Positions 25,272 through 35,657 are shown, counted from the stretch's first letter. The stretch: 64,000 nt of DNA from Tolypothrix brevis GSE-NOS-MK-07-07A (GCA_019358985.1 JAHHIJ010000007.1:1-64000), one strand, 5' to 3'. Made by a program: numbers and translations. Notes: generated by a model not told the origin, from the sequence alone.

Positions 25272-27350
25272 ATGACGAATCGCCTCGCTCTAGCCTTGAG
25301 TCTCTACCTCCGCAAACACGCTTCAAACCCAATTGATTGGTGGACTTGGTGTGATGAAGCACTAATAAGTGCAAAAACCCAGAATAAACCGATTTTTCTC
25401 TCCATTGGCTACTCTAGCTGCCACTGGTGTACTGTCATGGAAGGTGAGGCGTTTTCAGACTTGGCGATCGCCAAATACATGAACGCTAATTTTCTTCCAA
25501 TTAAAGTAGACCGCGAAGAAAGACCGGACATCGATAGCATTTATATGCAGTCTTTGCAGATGATGAGTAACGGTCAAGGAGGCTGGCCCCTAAATGTCTT
25601 TCTTTCTCCAGAGGATTTAGTCCCGTTTTATGCTGGTACTTATTTCCCTGTCGATCCCCGCTTTGGTCGTCCTGGCTTTTTACAAGTTTTGCAATCGCTG
25701 CGCCGTTACTATGATACCGAAAAAGATGACTTACGTCAACGTAAAGCAGTAATTTTAGAGTCGCTGCTGACTTCTGCGGTTTTGCAATTAGATGACGGCA
25801 TAACCACACAAGATGATAAATTATTACGGCAAGGCTGGGAAACTAGCACAGTTATAATTACTTCGGATCAACAAGGTAATCGGTTCCCGATGATTCCCTA
25901 TGGGGAATTAGCGCTACGGGGAACTAGATTTTCTTTTTCTGATAGTGTAAAAGACCAATCAAAATACAATGGCAAGGAAGTTTGTACTCAGCGAGGGTTA
26001 GATTTAGCACTCGGCGGTATTTTCGATCATGTAGGTGGTGGCTTTCACCGTTACACGGTTGATCCTACTTGGACTGTACCGCATTTTGAAAAGATGCTTT
26101 ACGACAATGGTCAGATTATCGAATATCTGGCGTCTTTGTGGAGTGCAGGAGTAGAAGAGCCGGCTTTCACTAGAGCGATCGCTTTAACTGTAAAATGGTT
26201 AAGTCGGGAAATGACCGCTCCTGAAGGTTATTTCTTTGCATCTCAAGATGCTGACACTTTTACAACACCAACAGAAGCTGAACCAGAGGAAGGAGCCTTT
26301 TACATCTGGAATTATAAAGAATTAGAGGAATTGCTCACTCCTGAAGAACTAACGGAATTACAACAATTGATAACTGTAACGCCCAACGGCAACTTTGAAG
26401 GTAACAATGTGTTGCAAAGGCGTTATGCAGGAAAATTAAGCGATACCCTAGAAAAGGCACTTTCCAAGCTTTTTGTTGCTCGCTATGGTGCAACATCTGA
26501 GTCACTTCAAACTTTCCCCCCCGCTCGTAACAACGAAGAAGCAAAAACGGTAAACTGGCAAGGACGTATTCCCGCAGTCACAGATACAAAGATGATTGTC
26601 GCTTGGAATAGCTTGATGATTTCCGGTTTGGCAGTAGCTTATAGAGTATTTCAACAACCGTCTTATTTAGAACTAGCAACACGAGCCGCAAACTTTATCT
26701 TAGATAATCAGTTTGTTGATGGGCGTTTCCACCGATTAAATTACCAGTCGTCTCCCACAGTGTTAGCTCAATCTGAAGATTACGCCTTTTTTATTAAAGC
26801 ATTATTGGATTTACACGCTTGTTCGCCTAATCAAACGTTTTGGTTAGAAAAAGCGATCGCTCTCCAAGATGAATTTGACGAATATCTTTTAAGTGTTGAG
26901 TTAGGTGGTTACTATAACACATCTAATGATGCAAGTCAAGATTTAATTGTGCGTGAACGCAGTTATGTAGATAATGCTACACCGTCAGCGAATGGAATAG
27001 CGATCGCTAATCTTGTGCGATTGGCGCTTTTGACGGATAATTTGCATTATCTCGATTTAGCAGAGCAGGGGTTAAAAGCTTTTCGAGCCGTAATGAGTCG
27101 CGCTCCTCAAGCTTGTCCGAGTTTGTTTGCAGCTTTGGATTGGTATCGTAACTCGACTTTGATTCGCACCACAAGCGAGCAGATAAATATTCTGATTTCC
27201 AAATATTTGCCTACGGCTGTGTTTACCAGCGTATCTAAATTACCAGAGCGCAGTGTAGGATTAGTTTGCCAAGGTTTGAAATGTCTGCCAGCAGCTGAAA
27301 GTATCGAGCAGTTATTGCAGCAAGTTCAGCAAAGTCAAATGCGGGGATGA
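25272..27350 (+). CDS. Thioredoxin-domain protein, YyaL/SSP411 (DUF255) family
   Basis: At 692 aa this has an N-terminal thioredoxin-like domain (NRLALALSLYLRKHASNPID, then SIGYSSCHWCTVM with Cys50 and Cys53, then REERPDIDSIYM), followed by an (alpha/alpha)6 glycosidase-like barrel region. DADTFT and AFYIWNYKELEELL are typical of the family. Members are found from bacteria to mammals (spermatogenesis-associated protein 20) without a settled function; redox and sugar-related roles are proposed. No signal peptide is present, so the protein is cytosolic. Compared with the family, the stretch about 185-235 (TTQDDKLLRQGWETS onward) looks somewhat unusual. Confidence 0.93.
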   Translation: MTNRLALALSLYLRKHASNPIDWWTWCDEALISAKTQNKPIFLSIGYSSCHWCTVMEGEAFSDLAIAKYMNANFLPIKVDREERPDIDSIYMQSLQMMSNGQGGWPLNVFLSPEDLVPFYAGTYFPVDPRFGRPGFLQVLQSLRRYYDTEKDDLRQRKAVILESLLTSAVLQLDDGITTQDDKLLRQGWETSTVIITSDQQGNRFPMIPYGELALRGTRFSFSDSVKDQSKYNGKEVCTQRGLDLALGGIFDHVGGGFHRYTVDPTWTVPHFEKMLYDNGQIIEYLASLWSAGVEEPAFTRAIALTVKWLSREMTAPEGYFFASQDADTFTTPTEAEPEEGAFYIWNYKELEELLTPEELTELQQLITVTPNGNFEGNNVLQRRYAGKLSDTLEKALSKLFVARYGATSESLQTFPPARNNEEAKTVNWQGRIPAVTDTKMIVAWNSLMISGLAVAYRVFQQPSYLELATRAANFILDNQFVDGRFHRLNYQSSPTVLAQSEDYAFFIKALLDLHACSPNQTFWLEKAIALQDEFDEYLLSVELGGYYNTSNDASQDLIVRERSYVDNATPSANGIAIANLVRLALLTDNLHYLDLAEQGLKAFRAVMSRAPQACPSLFAALDWYRNSTLIRTTSEQINILISKYLPTAVFTSVSKLPERSVGLVCQGLKCLPAAESIEQLLQQVQQSQMRG

Positions 27351-27410
27351 ACTAAGAAAAACAGCTAGATGTTTCCTTCTTCACATTAAAGAAAGTTAAC
27401 AGTGAATTTT

Positions 27411-27520
27411 ATATGATATCATGTCCATTTAATTAACAGTAGTAAAAACATCCCAACCCTCGTAGAGACGTTCCGCCGGAACGTCTTTACATTGTAAGTA
27501 ATAAACCTGATATGATATGA
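27411..27520. mobile_element. Composite palindrome element, inverted copy, supplying a start codon
   Basis: Ends ATATGATATCATGTCC on the left and AATAAACCTGATATGATATG on the right, with one 29-bp palindrome (27462-27490) in the middle. It is the reverse-orientation counterpart of 13081-13222. The ATG of the following Uma2 gene (27517) lies inside the right end. Confidence 0.78.
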
Positions 27521-28128
27521 CTCAAGCTTTAACTAAAGTAGTAACATTTGAAGAATTTACCGCGTGGAAACCTGAAGGTGGACGTTATGAATTGCATGAT
27601 GGGGTAATTGTCGAAATGACTCAACCACTAGGAGATCATGAAGACATTGTTGGTTTTTTGGTTGAAATATTAGTTAGAGAATATACTCGTTTAAATTTGC
27701 CTTATCGAATACCCAAAACTGCATTAGTCAAACCTTCTGAAAGCGAGTCAGGTTACTCACCAGATGTGTTGTTACTAAATCGTGATAATCTTGAAAACGA
27801 ACCATTGTGGAAACAAAAATCCACTGTTACTTTATCTGCATCAGTTCCCTTAATTATCGAAGTTGTCAGCACTAATTGGCGTGACGATTATTATAAAAAA
27901 TATGCAGACTATGAGAGTATGGGAATTGGTGAATATTGGGTTGTAGATTATCTTGGTCTTGGTGCTAAAAAGTTTACTGGGAATCCCAAACTCCCTACTA
28001 TCTCGATTTATCAGCTAATCGATGAAGAGTACCAAGTTACCCAATTTCGGGGTACTAATCATATTATCTCTCGCACTTTTGGGGAATTGAATCTAACTGC
28101 TCAACAAATTTTTGATGCAGCGTTATAG
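27517..28128 (+). CDS. Uma2 family endonuclease-like protein (DUF820)
   Basis: At 203 aa this is a complete Uma2 protein: VTFEEFTAWKPEGGRYELHD at the N-terminus, SGYSPDVLLLNRDNL with the metal-binding Asp, LIIEVVSTNWRDDYYKKYAD with Glu and Lys of the PD-(D/E)XK-like core, and GIGEYWVVDYLG. Role unknown, as for the family. The start codon and the sequence just upstream belong to a repeat element, and no Shine-Dalgarno is evident, so expression may depend on a promoter carried by the element. Confidence 0.9.
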   Translation: MTQALTKVVTFEEFTAWKPEGGRYELHDGVIVEMTQPLGDHEDIVGFLVEILVREYTRLNLPYRIPKTALVKPSESESGYSPDVLLLNRDNLENEPLWKQKSTVTLSASVPLIIEVVSTNWRDDYYKKYADYESMGIGEYWVVDYLGLGAKKFTGNPKLPTISIYQLIDEEYQVTQFRGTNHIISRTFGELNLTAQQIFDAAL

Positions 28129-28230
28129 GCAGAAACCGTATTCTTTGTGTGATGACAACTCGTAGCGAATTAACTGCGATATATCTACCTACAATGGTGA
28201 ATTGTATTAAGGAGGGGAATTACCTCCTTT

Positions 28231-28845
28231 TCAAGTCTCTCGAATCCAAAGTGCTAAACCACCCCCACGACCACGCGCTGCAATCAAATCTGGTGTCACC
28301 AAAAAGAATGCGAAAAAAGGCAGAGTATTTATCGGCTGATTGTCAAAATTCTCAGCTTTCGTTTTGCCCCCGCGAATCTGACCATTATATATAGTACGAC
28401 TAAATAAACTGATTTGCATTTGGGTAAATTCAAATGCTAGTAAATTTTTGTTACCCAGATATTTAGCTGGTCCAGTTAGTTTTAGTTTGAGTGAGGCAAA
28501 TTCAACGGAATTAGTAATTTCCCCTTTGTCAGCATCTTGGGCAGCACTAAAAGAAATGTGCGCTGTTGCAAATTTGGGCAAATAAAAGCCGTTGCCTAAC
28601 TTAATTCCCCTACGATGTTTAACCTTCTTGGTTCCAGTTGTAAAACACAGACGCCATTTACCAAGCATTGATTCAAATGGGTACGTTAGTCGTTGTTGTT
28701 TGGCAGCTTTTTCTGCTTGTAATAAAGCATTTACAACCGCTTCACCAGGAGGACGTTCTGTTTTTTGTCCGCGATAAGCTTCTTGGGTTTGTGTTAATAG
28801 GGTGATAAACTCTTGGGTAATAATTTTTTCCAATGTTCGCCTCAT
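28231..28845 (-). CDS. Fibrillin/PAP-like conserved protein
   Basis: At 204 aa this resembles plastid-lipid-associated protein (PAP/fibrillin) homologues of cyanobacteria. The early motif LLGKWRLCFTTGTKKV fits the family's W-x-L-x-Y/F-T stretch. SVEFASLKLKLTGPAKYL and the C-terminal FFLVTPDLIAARGRGGGLAL complete a lipocalin-like pattern. In plants such proteins bind lipids at thylakoid plastoglobules, and here a membrane-lipid role is inferred only. A palindromic repeat lies in the promoter region (28863-28891). Confidence 0.65.
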   Translation of the reverse strand: MRRTLEKIITQEFITLLTQTQEAYRGQKTERPPGEAVVNALLQAEKAAKQQRLTYPFESMLGKWRLCFTTGTKKVKHRRGIKLGNGFYLPKFATAHISFSAAQDADKGEITNSVEFASLKLKLTGPAKYLGNKNLLAFEFTQMQISLFSRTIYNGQIRGGKTKAENFDNQPINTLPFFAFFLVTPDLIAARGRGGGLALWIRET

Positions 28846-28862
28846 TTTACCAAAAAAACCTC

Positions 28863-28891
28863 GTAAAGACGTTCCGCCGGAACGTCTCTAC
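28863..28891. repeat. 29-bp palindrome, single copy
   Basis: GTAAAGACGTTCCGCCGGAA and its complementary arm. It is located between the fibrillin-like gene start and the response-regulator stop codon. Confidence 0.92.
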
Positions 28892-28918
28892 AATCGTGTG
28901 GAATGATTTGAGCGATCG

Positions 28919-29590
28919 CTACGAATCGCTTTTAATCAACTGTTTTTGTATAGCAATCATAACAGCCGCGTGGCGATCGCTTACTCCTAGTTTATGTAAA
29001 ATAGCATGAACATGAACTCTAACTGTTCCCGGTGTGATGTAAAGCACTTCGGCTATTTCTTGATTAGTTTTGCGGTTTGCTAACAATAATAAGATTTCTT
29101 GCTCCCGGTGCGTGAGAGGATTTGCGCCTGTAGATAATTTAGAATCAAGCTGGATGGTTTGAGACGCAAAGGTAGAACGGATTTCTTTGGTAGCATTTTC
29201 GTCCCACCAGGAAGCACCAGCAGCCACAGAACGCAGTGCTAAAACTAACTTTTCGGCTGCAATTCCTTTCAAGCAATAGCCTTGAGCGCCGGCTTCTATC
29301 AACCGTGCAATCAGTGAATTCTGTGAGTGGGAAGTAAGAACTAATATCGGTAAATTTGGATATCGCTGCTTTATTTGCCGACAAGCTTCGATTCCCCCAA
29401 TCCCCGGTAATCCAACATCCAAAAGAACAACATCAACCGCATGATGATTTACTAGCTCGATGGCGGTTTCTCCATCTTCAGCCTCAGCTACAATTTCTAA
29501 ACCAGCTTCTTGCTGCAATCGTACTTGCAATCCTAAGCGGAAAAGTTCATCATCCTCAACCAAGAGAATTTTTAGTTCAGTGGACGGCAT
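28919..29590 (-). CDS. NarL/LuxR-type response regulator
   Basis: A receiver domain (ILLVEDDELFRLGLQ; phospho-acceptor Asp in VVLLDVGLPG; later VLTSHSQ and the Lys in GYCLKG) is joined to a LuxR-type HTH (LTHREQEILLLLANRKTNQE, then VRVHVHAILHKLGV). The open frame begins upstream at 29674, overlapping the kinase gene, but the ATG at 29590 (MPSTELKIL) lies directly after the kinase stop and begins just before the receiver domain, so it is preferred. Forms an operon with the histidine kinase at 29601. Confidence 0.9.
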   Translation of the reverse strand: MPSTELKILLVEDDELFRLGLQVRLQQEAGLEIVAEAEDGETAIELVNHHAVDVVLLDVGLPGIGGIEACRQIKQRYPNLPILVLTSHSQNSLIARLIEAGAQGYCLKGIAAEKLVLALRSVAAGASWWDENATKEIRSTFASQTIQLDSKLSTGANPLTHREQEILLLLANRKTNQEIAEVLYITPGTVRVHVHAILHKLGVSDRHAAVMIAIQKQLIKSDS

Positions 29591-29600
29591 CTGGCACAGC

Positions 29601-30725
29601 TTAAGAAGGCTGATATGGGTAAACTGAGAGCTTGAACCCAAAGAGCGCTCCACTTTTGGCAGTTGTGGAGACATCTTTACAATGGGATCTGTTCTCTGCC
29701 CAAATTATACCGTTATGCGCCTCAATAATTTGCCGAGATAAATAAAGCCCCAATCCTGAGCCTTTAGCTTGCCGATCGCTATTTCCCTGATAAAATCGCT
29801 CAAATAAGTGGGGAAACTGTTCTGGGGGAATACCTGCACCAGTATCCAAGATTTTGACAACTTGATAAGAAGCTTGAGATTCTAATATTACTTCCACGCG
29901 ATCGCCTCTTCTGGAATGGTTTATTGCATTAATCAGCAGATTTGTCAATACTCTTTGTAATTGCCAAGCATCACCTTTTACCCACAATGACGAGCGAAAA
30001 TCCGACTCCCCATAGCGAAAGCATAAATTAACTCGTCGGGTTGCAGCGACTTCCATCAAAGTAGTAGCAACGTCCTCTGCCAATACAGTTAAATCCACAG
30101 GTTCTAAATGCAGCTTTAAACCTTCAGTATCATTGCGATAAACATCTAATAAAGTTTCCACAAATTGCAAAGAGCTATCATGACTGTGAATCATCGTTGC
30201 TAAGACTTTCTGCTGTTGTGACGAAACGATGCCAAATTTTTCTTTTTGGAAAGCTTTGAGAGTTTCAATTGCTCCTAAAAGAGGGGTTTTCAAATCGTGA
30301 GTGAGTGTAGAAGCAAAATCTTCTCTTAGTTTAACTAATTGTTCGTGTGATTCTAGCTTTGCTTGCGTCAATGCGATCGCTTCTTGGGTTCGTCGTAGAC
30401 GTTGACTCAAAAATCCTGTTACCATTAAAGCCATAACTGCGATCGCTCGATTAGCCACCGTAGAAGCAACAATTACTTCACCCCCAGGTACCCACAAATT
30501 CAACAACGTTAAAAACATCGCCACGCATGTTGCTTGTAACGTTGCTTTCTGATTTAACCAAGAATTTGTCAGCAGAATCGGTCCAGTGTAAAGATACCCA
30601 AATACATAATCACTTGGCGTAGAAAGTTCCAAAACTAAAACAAAGATAAACAATCCCAGAATCAGCAAAGATTTGCCTAACTGCGAGTTGTTAGCCAATA
30701 AAATCGCTTTAAATCTACCATTCAC
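29601..30725 (-). CDS. Membrane-bound sensor histidine kinase
   Basis: At 374 aa, several N-terminal membrane helices (about 18-110) are followed by a coiled segment and HisKA, with phospho-acceptor His in STLTHDLKTPLLGA. The HATPase domain then shows the N box (NLLINAINHSR), G1 (DTGAGIP), F box and G2 (GSGLGLYLSRQ). There is no PAS or KdpD-type domain. The start is GTG. The cognate NarL-type regulator follows 10 bp later. Divergent from kdpA across the 106-bp repeat array, so control of kdp by this pair is possible but unproven. Confidence 0.92.
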   Translation of the reverse strand: MNGRFKAILLANNSQLGKSLLILGLFIFVLVLELSTPSDYVFGYLYTGPILLTNSWLNQKATLQATCVAMFLTLLNLWVPGGEVIVASTVANRAIAVMALMVTGFLSQRLRRTQEAIALTQAKLESHEQLVKLREDFASTLTHDLKTPLLGAIETLKAFQKEKFGIVSSQQQKVLATMIHSHDSSLQFVETLLDVYRNDTEGLKLHLEPVDLTVLAEDVATTLMEVAATRRVNLCFRYGESDFRSSLWVKGDAWQLQRVLTNLLINAINHSRRGDRVEVILESQASYQVVKILDTGAGIPPEQFPHLFERFYQGNSDRQAKGSGLGLYLSRQIIEAHNGIIWAENRSHCKDVSTTAKSGALFGFKLSVYPYQPS

Positions 30726-30816
30726 GAAACCATCCTTAGATTAAATTATGTTATTTATATAAACTATATTAAATCAATATTTTATCTTGACTAATTTTAC
30801 CCTAAAAGCTACAGCA

Positions 30817-31330
30817 GCCGTAATATTCGTAGAGACGTTCCGGCGGAACGTCTGTACAATATATGCTATTTGTAGAAGATATATTTTTTCTAAACATTGT
30901 TTACTTCCCTTTATATAACTTCGCCGTAATATTCGTAAAGACGTTCCGGCGGAACGTCTCTACAATATATGTTATTTGTAGAAGATATATTTTTTCTAAA
31001 CATTGTTTACTTCCCTTTATATAACTTCGCCGTAATATTCGTAAAGACGTTCCGGCGGAACGTCTCTACAATATATGTTATTTGTCGAAGATATATTTTT
31101 TCTAAATATTGTTTACTTCCCTTTATATAACTTCGCCGTAATATTCGTAAAGACGTTCCGGCGGAACGTCTCTACAATATATGTTATTTGGCGAAGATAT
31201 ATTTTTTCTAAACATTGTTTACTTACCTTTATATAACTTCGCCGTAATATTCGTAAAGACGTTCCGGCGGAACGTCTCTACAATATATGTTATTTGGCGA
31301 AGATATATTTTTTCTAAACATTGTTTACTT
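30817..31330. repeat. Five 106-bp tandem repeats with nested palindromes upstream of kdpA
   Basis: Units begin GCCGTAATATTCGTA at 30817, 30923, 31029, 31135 and 31241, exactly 106 bp apart; the fifth is cut short after about 90 bp. Each holds a 29-bp GTAAAGACGTTCCGGCGGAA-type palindrome, then CAATATATGTTATTTG and an AT-rich tail with CTAAACATTGTTTAC and TATATAAC. Units differ by only a few substitutions. The array fills the gap between the divergent kinase gene and kdpA; 31331-31488 holds no further feature. Confidence 0.97.
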
Positions 31331-31488
31331 AGTTTAATAAACGCTATACATAAAAATAAACTAATTTTATATGTCTCTATCCCTTGTTTCCATTAAGAAA
31401 TTGATAAATGATAGAAACTATTCCACTTATTCAAATACCAAGTAATTCTTTTCTGCTTGTAAAAATTTTAGTAATAATTAGTTGAAAA

Positions 31489-33231
31489 ATGTTACAAGGA
31501 TGGATTCAAATTGCCTTAACGCTAGCAATTGTAGTCGCGATTACCCCCTTATTTGGGCGATACATGGCGCGTGTCTTTCTGGAAAGACGAACCTTTCTCG
31601 ATCCCATTTTAAACCCCGTTGAGCGAGTTTTGTATTCCTTAATCGGCGTTCAAGCTAGAGAAAGCATGACTGGCTGGCAATATGCACGGGCAATTTTGTA
31701 CAGTAATATAGTCATGGCATTCCTGATATTCTTTATTATCATGAATCAGGGATGGCTACCCTTGAACCCGAACAAAATAGGTGCGCCGACTTGGGACACA
31801 GCATTACATACTACAATTTCTTTTATCACCAACACCAATCAACAGCATTATTCTGGTGAAACTTACCTAAGTTACGCCAGTCAAATGTTAGGGTTGGGGT
31901 ATCATATGTTTACCTCAGCAGCTACGGGTATAGCAGTAGCGATCGCATTTATTCGCGGTTTAACAGGTAGACCTTTGGGCAACTTCTATGTAGACTTAAT
32001 TCGCGCAATTATGCGGATTTTGTTACCCATTAGTATTATTGGGGCAATTGTCCTCATAGCAGCTGGAGTTCCGGAAACTTTAGCCGGTGCTGTGGTAGTT
32101 CCCACCTTAGAAGATCCTACCATAAGTCAGGCGATCGCTCGCGGTCCAGTTGCTCACTTTGAAATTATCAAACAACTAGGAGAAAACGGGGGTGGATTTT
32201 TTGCCATCAACTCAGCACATCCATTTGAAAACCCAAATCCCTTAGTTAATCTAATTCAGGTTGTAGCAATGCTTTCGGTGCCTACCTCATTGATATACAC
32301 CTATGGAGTGTTTGCAAATAACCTCAAACAAGCGTGGTTAGTTTATAGCATTCCTTTTGCAATTCTGGTAGTGTTTATCATCATTACAGCGATCGGTGAA
32401 TATAACGGTAATCCTGCCATCAACGCACTTTTAGGTTCACAGCAGCCAAACTTAGAAGGTAAAGAAGTTAGATTTGGCTGGGCGCAATCTGCATTGTTTG
32501 CCGTTTTCACCACAGCAACCATGTGCGGTGCCGTCAATAGCTTGCACGATTCCTTTATGCCCAACGGTGGTTTTGTCACCTTATCAAATATGTTCCTTCA
32601 AATAGTCTTTGGGGGACAGGGTACAGGAACCGCTTATTTGTTTGCTTATCTAATTTTGGCAGTATTTGTCACAGGTTTGATGGTGGGACGTACCCCCGAA
32701 TTTTTCGGACGCAAAATCGAAAAACGGGAAGTTGTCCTTGCCAGTTTCCTAATTTTGTTAGTCCACCCCATTGCGATTTTAATACCTGCGGGGATAACTT
32801 TAGCATTTCCCGACCAATTAGGAGGAATTAGCAATCCTGGTTTTCACGGCTTTTCCCAAGTTATTTACGAATACGCCTCAGCTGCGGCTAATAACGGATC
32901 TGGATTTGAAGGCTTAGGAGATTCTCAACCCTCCCCATTAGCGATCGCCACAGGTACACCACCAACCGTAACCGCTTTGTGGTGGAACCTGAGTACCTGC
33001 TTTTCTTTACTAGTTGGACGTTATGTCCCCATCATCGGTTTATTATTTCTTGCTGATAGTATATCCCGCAAACAACCCGTTCCCCTCACAGTTGGGACAT
33101 TGCGAACCGACACCGGACTATTTACAGGAGTCACTGCCGGTGTAATTCTCATCCTCGGTGCCCTCACCTTCTTCCCAGTTTTGGCATTGGGACCAATTGG
33201 CGAAGCCTTTCAAATAGCGAAAGGCATATAA
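31489..33231 (+). CDS. kdpA: Potassium-transporting ATPase subunit A
   Basis: K+-translocating channel-like subunit of the high-affinity Kdp pump. At 580 aa it has about ten membrane helices. Recognisable stretches are [20 protein letters not shown] (first selectivity-filter region), [37 protein letters not shown] and [20 protein letters not shown] (later P-loops). The Shine-Dalgarno before the ATG is weak. First gene of the kdpA-B-F-C cluster. Confidence 0.97.
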   Translation: MLQGWIQIALTLAIVVAITPLFGRYMARVFLERRTFLDPILNPVERVLYSLIGVQARESMTGWQYARAILYSNIVMAFLIFFIIMNQGWLPLNPNKIGAPTWDTALHTTISFITNTNQQHYSGETYLSYASQMLGLGYHMFTSAATGIAVAIAFIRGLTGRPLGNFYVDLIRAIMRILLPISIIGAIVLIAAGVPETLAGAVVVPTLEDPTISQAIARGPVAHFEIIKQLGENGGGFFAINSAHPFENPNPLVNLIQVVAMLSVPTSLIYTYGVFANNLKQAWLVYSIPFAILVVFIIITAIGEYNGNPAINALLGSQQPNLEGKEVRFGWAQSALFAVFTTATMCGAVNSLHDSFMPNGGFVTLSNMFLQIVFGGQGTGTAYLFAYLILAVFVTGLMVGRTPEFFGRKIEKREVVLASFLILLVHPIAILIPAGITLAFPDQLGGISNPGFHGFSQVIYEYASAAANNGSGFEGLGDSQPSPLAIATGTPPTVTALWWNLSTCFSLLVGRYVPIIGLLFLADSISRKQPVPLTVGTLRTDTGLFTGVTAGVILILGALTFFPVLALGPIGEAFQIAKGI

Positions 33232-33293
33232 AACCGCAGATGGACGCAGATAAACGCAGATTCATCCGCGTCCATCCGCGTTCATCTGCGGTT
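33232..33293. repeat. Long inverted repeat between kdpA and kdpB
   Basis: AACCGCAGATGGACGCAG on the left pairs with CATCCGCGTTCATCTGCGG plus TT on the right. It lies entirely within the 85-bp kdpA-kdpB spacer, so it would be a strong hairpin in the operon mRNA. Confidence 0.93.
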
Positions 33294-33316
33294 AAAAATC
33301 CAAATTTAAAATTCAT

Positions 33317-35440
33317 ATGCAAACCACTACTTCCCCCCAACAAACCCGTGAATCGCGCAGACACACTCCCAAAGCAGATATGCGCGGACTTTACCAAAGA
33401 GCAATTCGTGAGTCATTTGTCAAGCTCAATCCGCGAAATGCCGTCAAAAACCCAGTAATGTTCATTGTCTGGATCGGGACAATTATCGTTTTTTTAGTCA
33501 CTCTCAACCCCAACTTATTCGGCACAATTGAAGCAGATGTCAACCAGCAACGCTTGTTAAATGGGTTGATAACCTTAATTTTATTTTTCACAGTTGTTTT
33601 TGCCAACTTTGCCGAAGCCGTTGCCGAAGGACGTGGTAAAGCTCAAGCAGATGCACTCAAAGCCACGCGATCGGATACCAACGCTCGCAAAATGCTGCCC
33701 GATGGTACAATTCAAGAAGTTAATTCTACCGAATTGCGACGGGGCGACCAAGTAAAGGTGATTGCTGGTGATATGATGCCAGCTGATGGCGAAGTTATAC
33801 AAGGCATCGGCTCAGTGGATGAGTCTGCCATTACTGGGGAATCTGCCCCTGTACTGAAGCAACCAGGCACAGATATTTCTACTTCCGTTACTGGTGGTAC
33901 TCGCTTGCTTTCTGACGAATTAATCATTCGGATTACAGCCGATCCCGGTCAAGGCTTTATCGATCGCATGATTGCTCTGGTAGAAGGCGCCGAACGCAGC
34001 AAAACACCCAACGAAATCGCTCTCACAGTACTGCTTGCGGTGCTGACGCAGGTGTTTTTAATTGTGGTTTCCACAGTTCCCCCCTTCGCCGGCTACATTG
34101 CCAACTTTGTCAGCACAATTTATGGTGCCCAAGCGGGTAGTAGTTTGCGTGCTGGTGTTAGCGTTGCCATTTTAATCTCCCTGCTTGTAGCTTTGATTCC
34201 CACTACTATCGGTGGATTGTTGAGTGCGATCGGTATTGCCGGGATGGACAGAGTTGCCCAATTCAACGTTATTGCCACATCTGGACGAGCAGTAGAAGCT
34301 TGCGGTGACATCAACACCTTAGTACTGGATAAAACCGGCACTATCACCTTAGGCAACCGGATGGCTAATGAGTTTATTCCAGTCAACGGTCATTCAATAG
34401 AAGATGTAGCGCAAATATCTTTAATTGGTAGTATATTTGACGATACCCCCGAAGGTCGCTCAATCGTCACATTAGCAGAAAAATACCAAGTTGAGACAAG
34501 CTTAAATCCTAAGAATGCAGAAGCTGTGGAATTTTCCGCTAAAACTCGCATGAGTGGTACTAATTTACCCAATGGGAAACAAGTCCGTAAAGGAGCGGTG
34601 GATTCCATTAAAGGCTTTGTTCGTTCCCGCGGGGGTAAAATTCCCGACGACTTAGACGCAGCTTATGAGCGAGTTTCCCGCTTAGGAGGTACACCCTTAG
34701 CCGTCTGTCAGGAGAATGATATTTACGGGGTTATTTATCTCAAAGATATAGTCAAACCAGGTTTGCGCGAACGCTTCGATCAACTCCGCCGCATGGGTGT
34801 GAAAACCATCATGCTCACAGGCGATAATAGCATTACCGCTGAGGTAATTGCTCAAGAGGCGGGAGTTGATGATTTTATCGCCGAAGCCACTCCAGAAGAC
34901 AAAATTGAGGTTATTCGCTCGGAACAATCACAAGGTAAACTTGTAGCCATGACCGGAGATGGTACCAACGATGCACCGGCACTAGCTCAAGCAAACGTCG
35001 GTGTAGCGATGAACTCTGGGACGCAAGCTGCGAAAGAAGCTGCGAATATGGTAGACTTGGACTCTGACCCCACAAAGTTAATTGACTTAGTGACCATTGG
35101 TAAACAGTTACTAATTACCCGTGGAGCATTAACCACATTTTCTATTGCCAACGACATCGCCAAATATTTTGCCATCATTCCCACAATCTTCGCAGCATCA
35201 GGAATTGGCGCACTTAACATTATGGGACTCAAAAGCGCCCAATCTGCAATCATCTCAGCCCTGATTTACAACGCTCTAATTATACCGGCGCTCATTCCCC
35301 TAGCGCTAAAAGGAGTCAAGTTTCGTCCCCTAACAGCAGATCAACTGCTAAAACGTAACATCCTACTTTATGGTGTTGGTGGCGTAATTGCACCCTTCAT
35401 TGCCATCAAGCTGATTGATATTATCCTACCCTTCTCTTAA
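33317..35440 (+). CDS. kdpB: Potassium-transporting ATPase subunit B (P-type ATPase)
   Basis: Catalytic P1A-type ATPase subunit of Kdp, 707 aa. The actuator loop TGES ([12 protein letters not shown]), the phosphorylation motif DKTGT with Asp338, the KGA nucleotide-binding region ([12 protein letters not shown]) and the hinge motif [10 protein letters not shown] are all present, with membrane helices in the expected places. The N-terminal extension of about 45 residues is hydrophilic. The ATG at 33317 follows the inverted repeat directly. Confidence 0.98.
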   Translation: MQTTTSPQQTRESRRHTPKADMRGLYQRAIRESFVKLNPRNAVKNPVMFIVWIGTIIVFLVTLNPNLFGTIEADVNQQRLLNGLITLILFFTVVFANFAEAVAEGRGKAQADALKATRSDTNARKMLPDGTIQEVNSTELRRGDQVKVIAGDMMPADGEVIQGIGSVDESAITGESAPVLKQPGTDISTSVTGGTRLLSDELIIRITADPGQGFIDRMIALVEGAERSKTPNEIALTVLLAVLTQVFLIVVSTVPPFAGYIANFVSTIYGAQAGSSLRAGVSVAILISLLVALIPTTIGGLLSAIGIAGMDRVAQFNVIATSGRAVEACGDINTLVLDKTGTITLGNRMANEFIPVNGHSIEDVAQISLIGSIFDDTPEGRSIVTLAEKYQVETSLNPKNAEAVEFSAKTRMSGTNLPNGKQVRKGAVDSIKGFVRSRGGKIPDDLDAAYERVSRLGGTPLAVCQENDIYGVIYLKDIVKPGLRERFDQLRRMGVKTIMLTGDNSITAEVIAQEAGVDDFIAEATPEDKIEVIRSEQSQGKLVAMTGDGTNDAPALAQANVGVAMNSGTQAAKEAANMVDLDSDPTKLIDLVTIGKQLLITRGALTTFSIANDIAKYFAIIPTIFAASGIGALNIMGLKSAQSAIISALIYNALIIPALIPLALKGVKFRPLTADQLLKRNILLYGVGGVIAPFIAIKLIDIILPFS

Positions 35441-35453
35441 TTTTTTCTCTTTC

Positions 35454-35650
35454 GTAGTAAGCGCTTCAGCGCTTGGGCATCGACTACAAAGCAACATAAT
35501 GTAATAACAATAAACGATTCAGCGCTGAAGCGCCGACTACAAAGCAACATAATGTAATAACAATAAACGATTCAGCGCTGAAGCGCCGACTACAAGCAAC
35601 TCAATGTAATAACGATAAACGATTCAGCGCTGAAGCGCCGACTACAAAGC
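35454..35650. repeat. 53-bp tandem repeats with GCGCTTCAGCGC palindrome between kdpB and kdpF
   Basis: CGACTACAA recurs at 35481, 35534, 35587 and 35639 (periods 53, 53, 52). Each unit has CAACATAATGTAATAACAAT followed by AAACGATTCAGCGCTGAAGC. It fills nearly the whole kdpB-kdpF spacer and would give repeated hairpins in the operon mRNA. Confidence 0.96.
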
Positions 35651-35657
35651 AACACAT

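Noticed and set aside
30817-31330. CRISPR array
   Set aside because: Regular spacing, but the whole 106-bp unit repeats including the would-be spacer, so there are no unique spacers and no cas genes.
31181-31396. Open frame of 71 codons upstream of kdpA
   Set aside because: It is generated by the tandem repeat units and has no start context.
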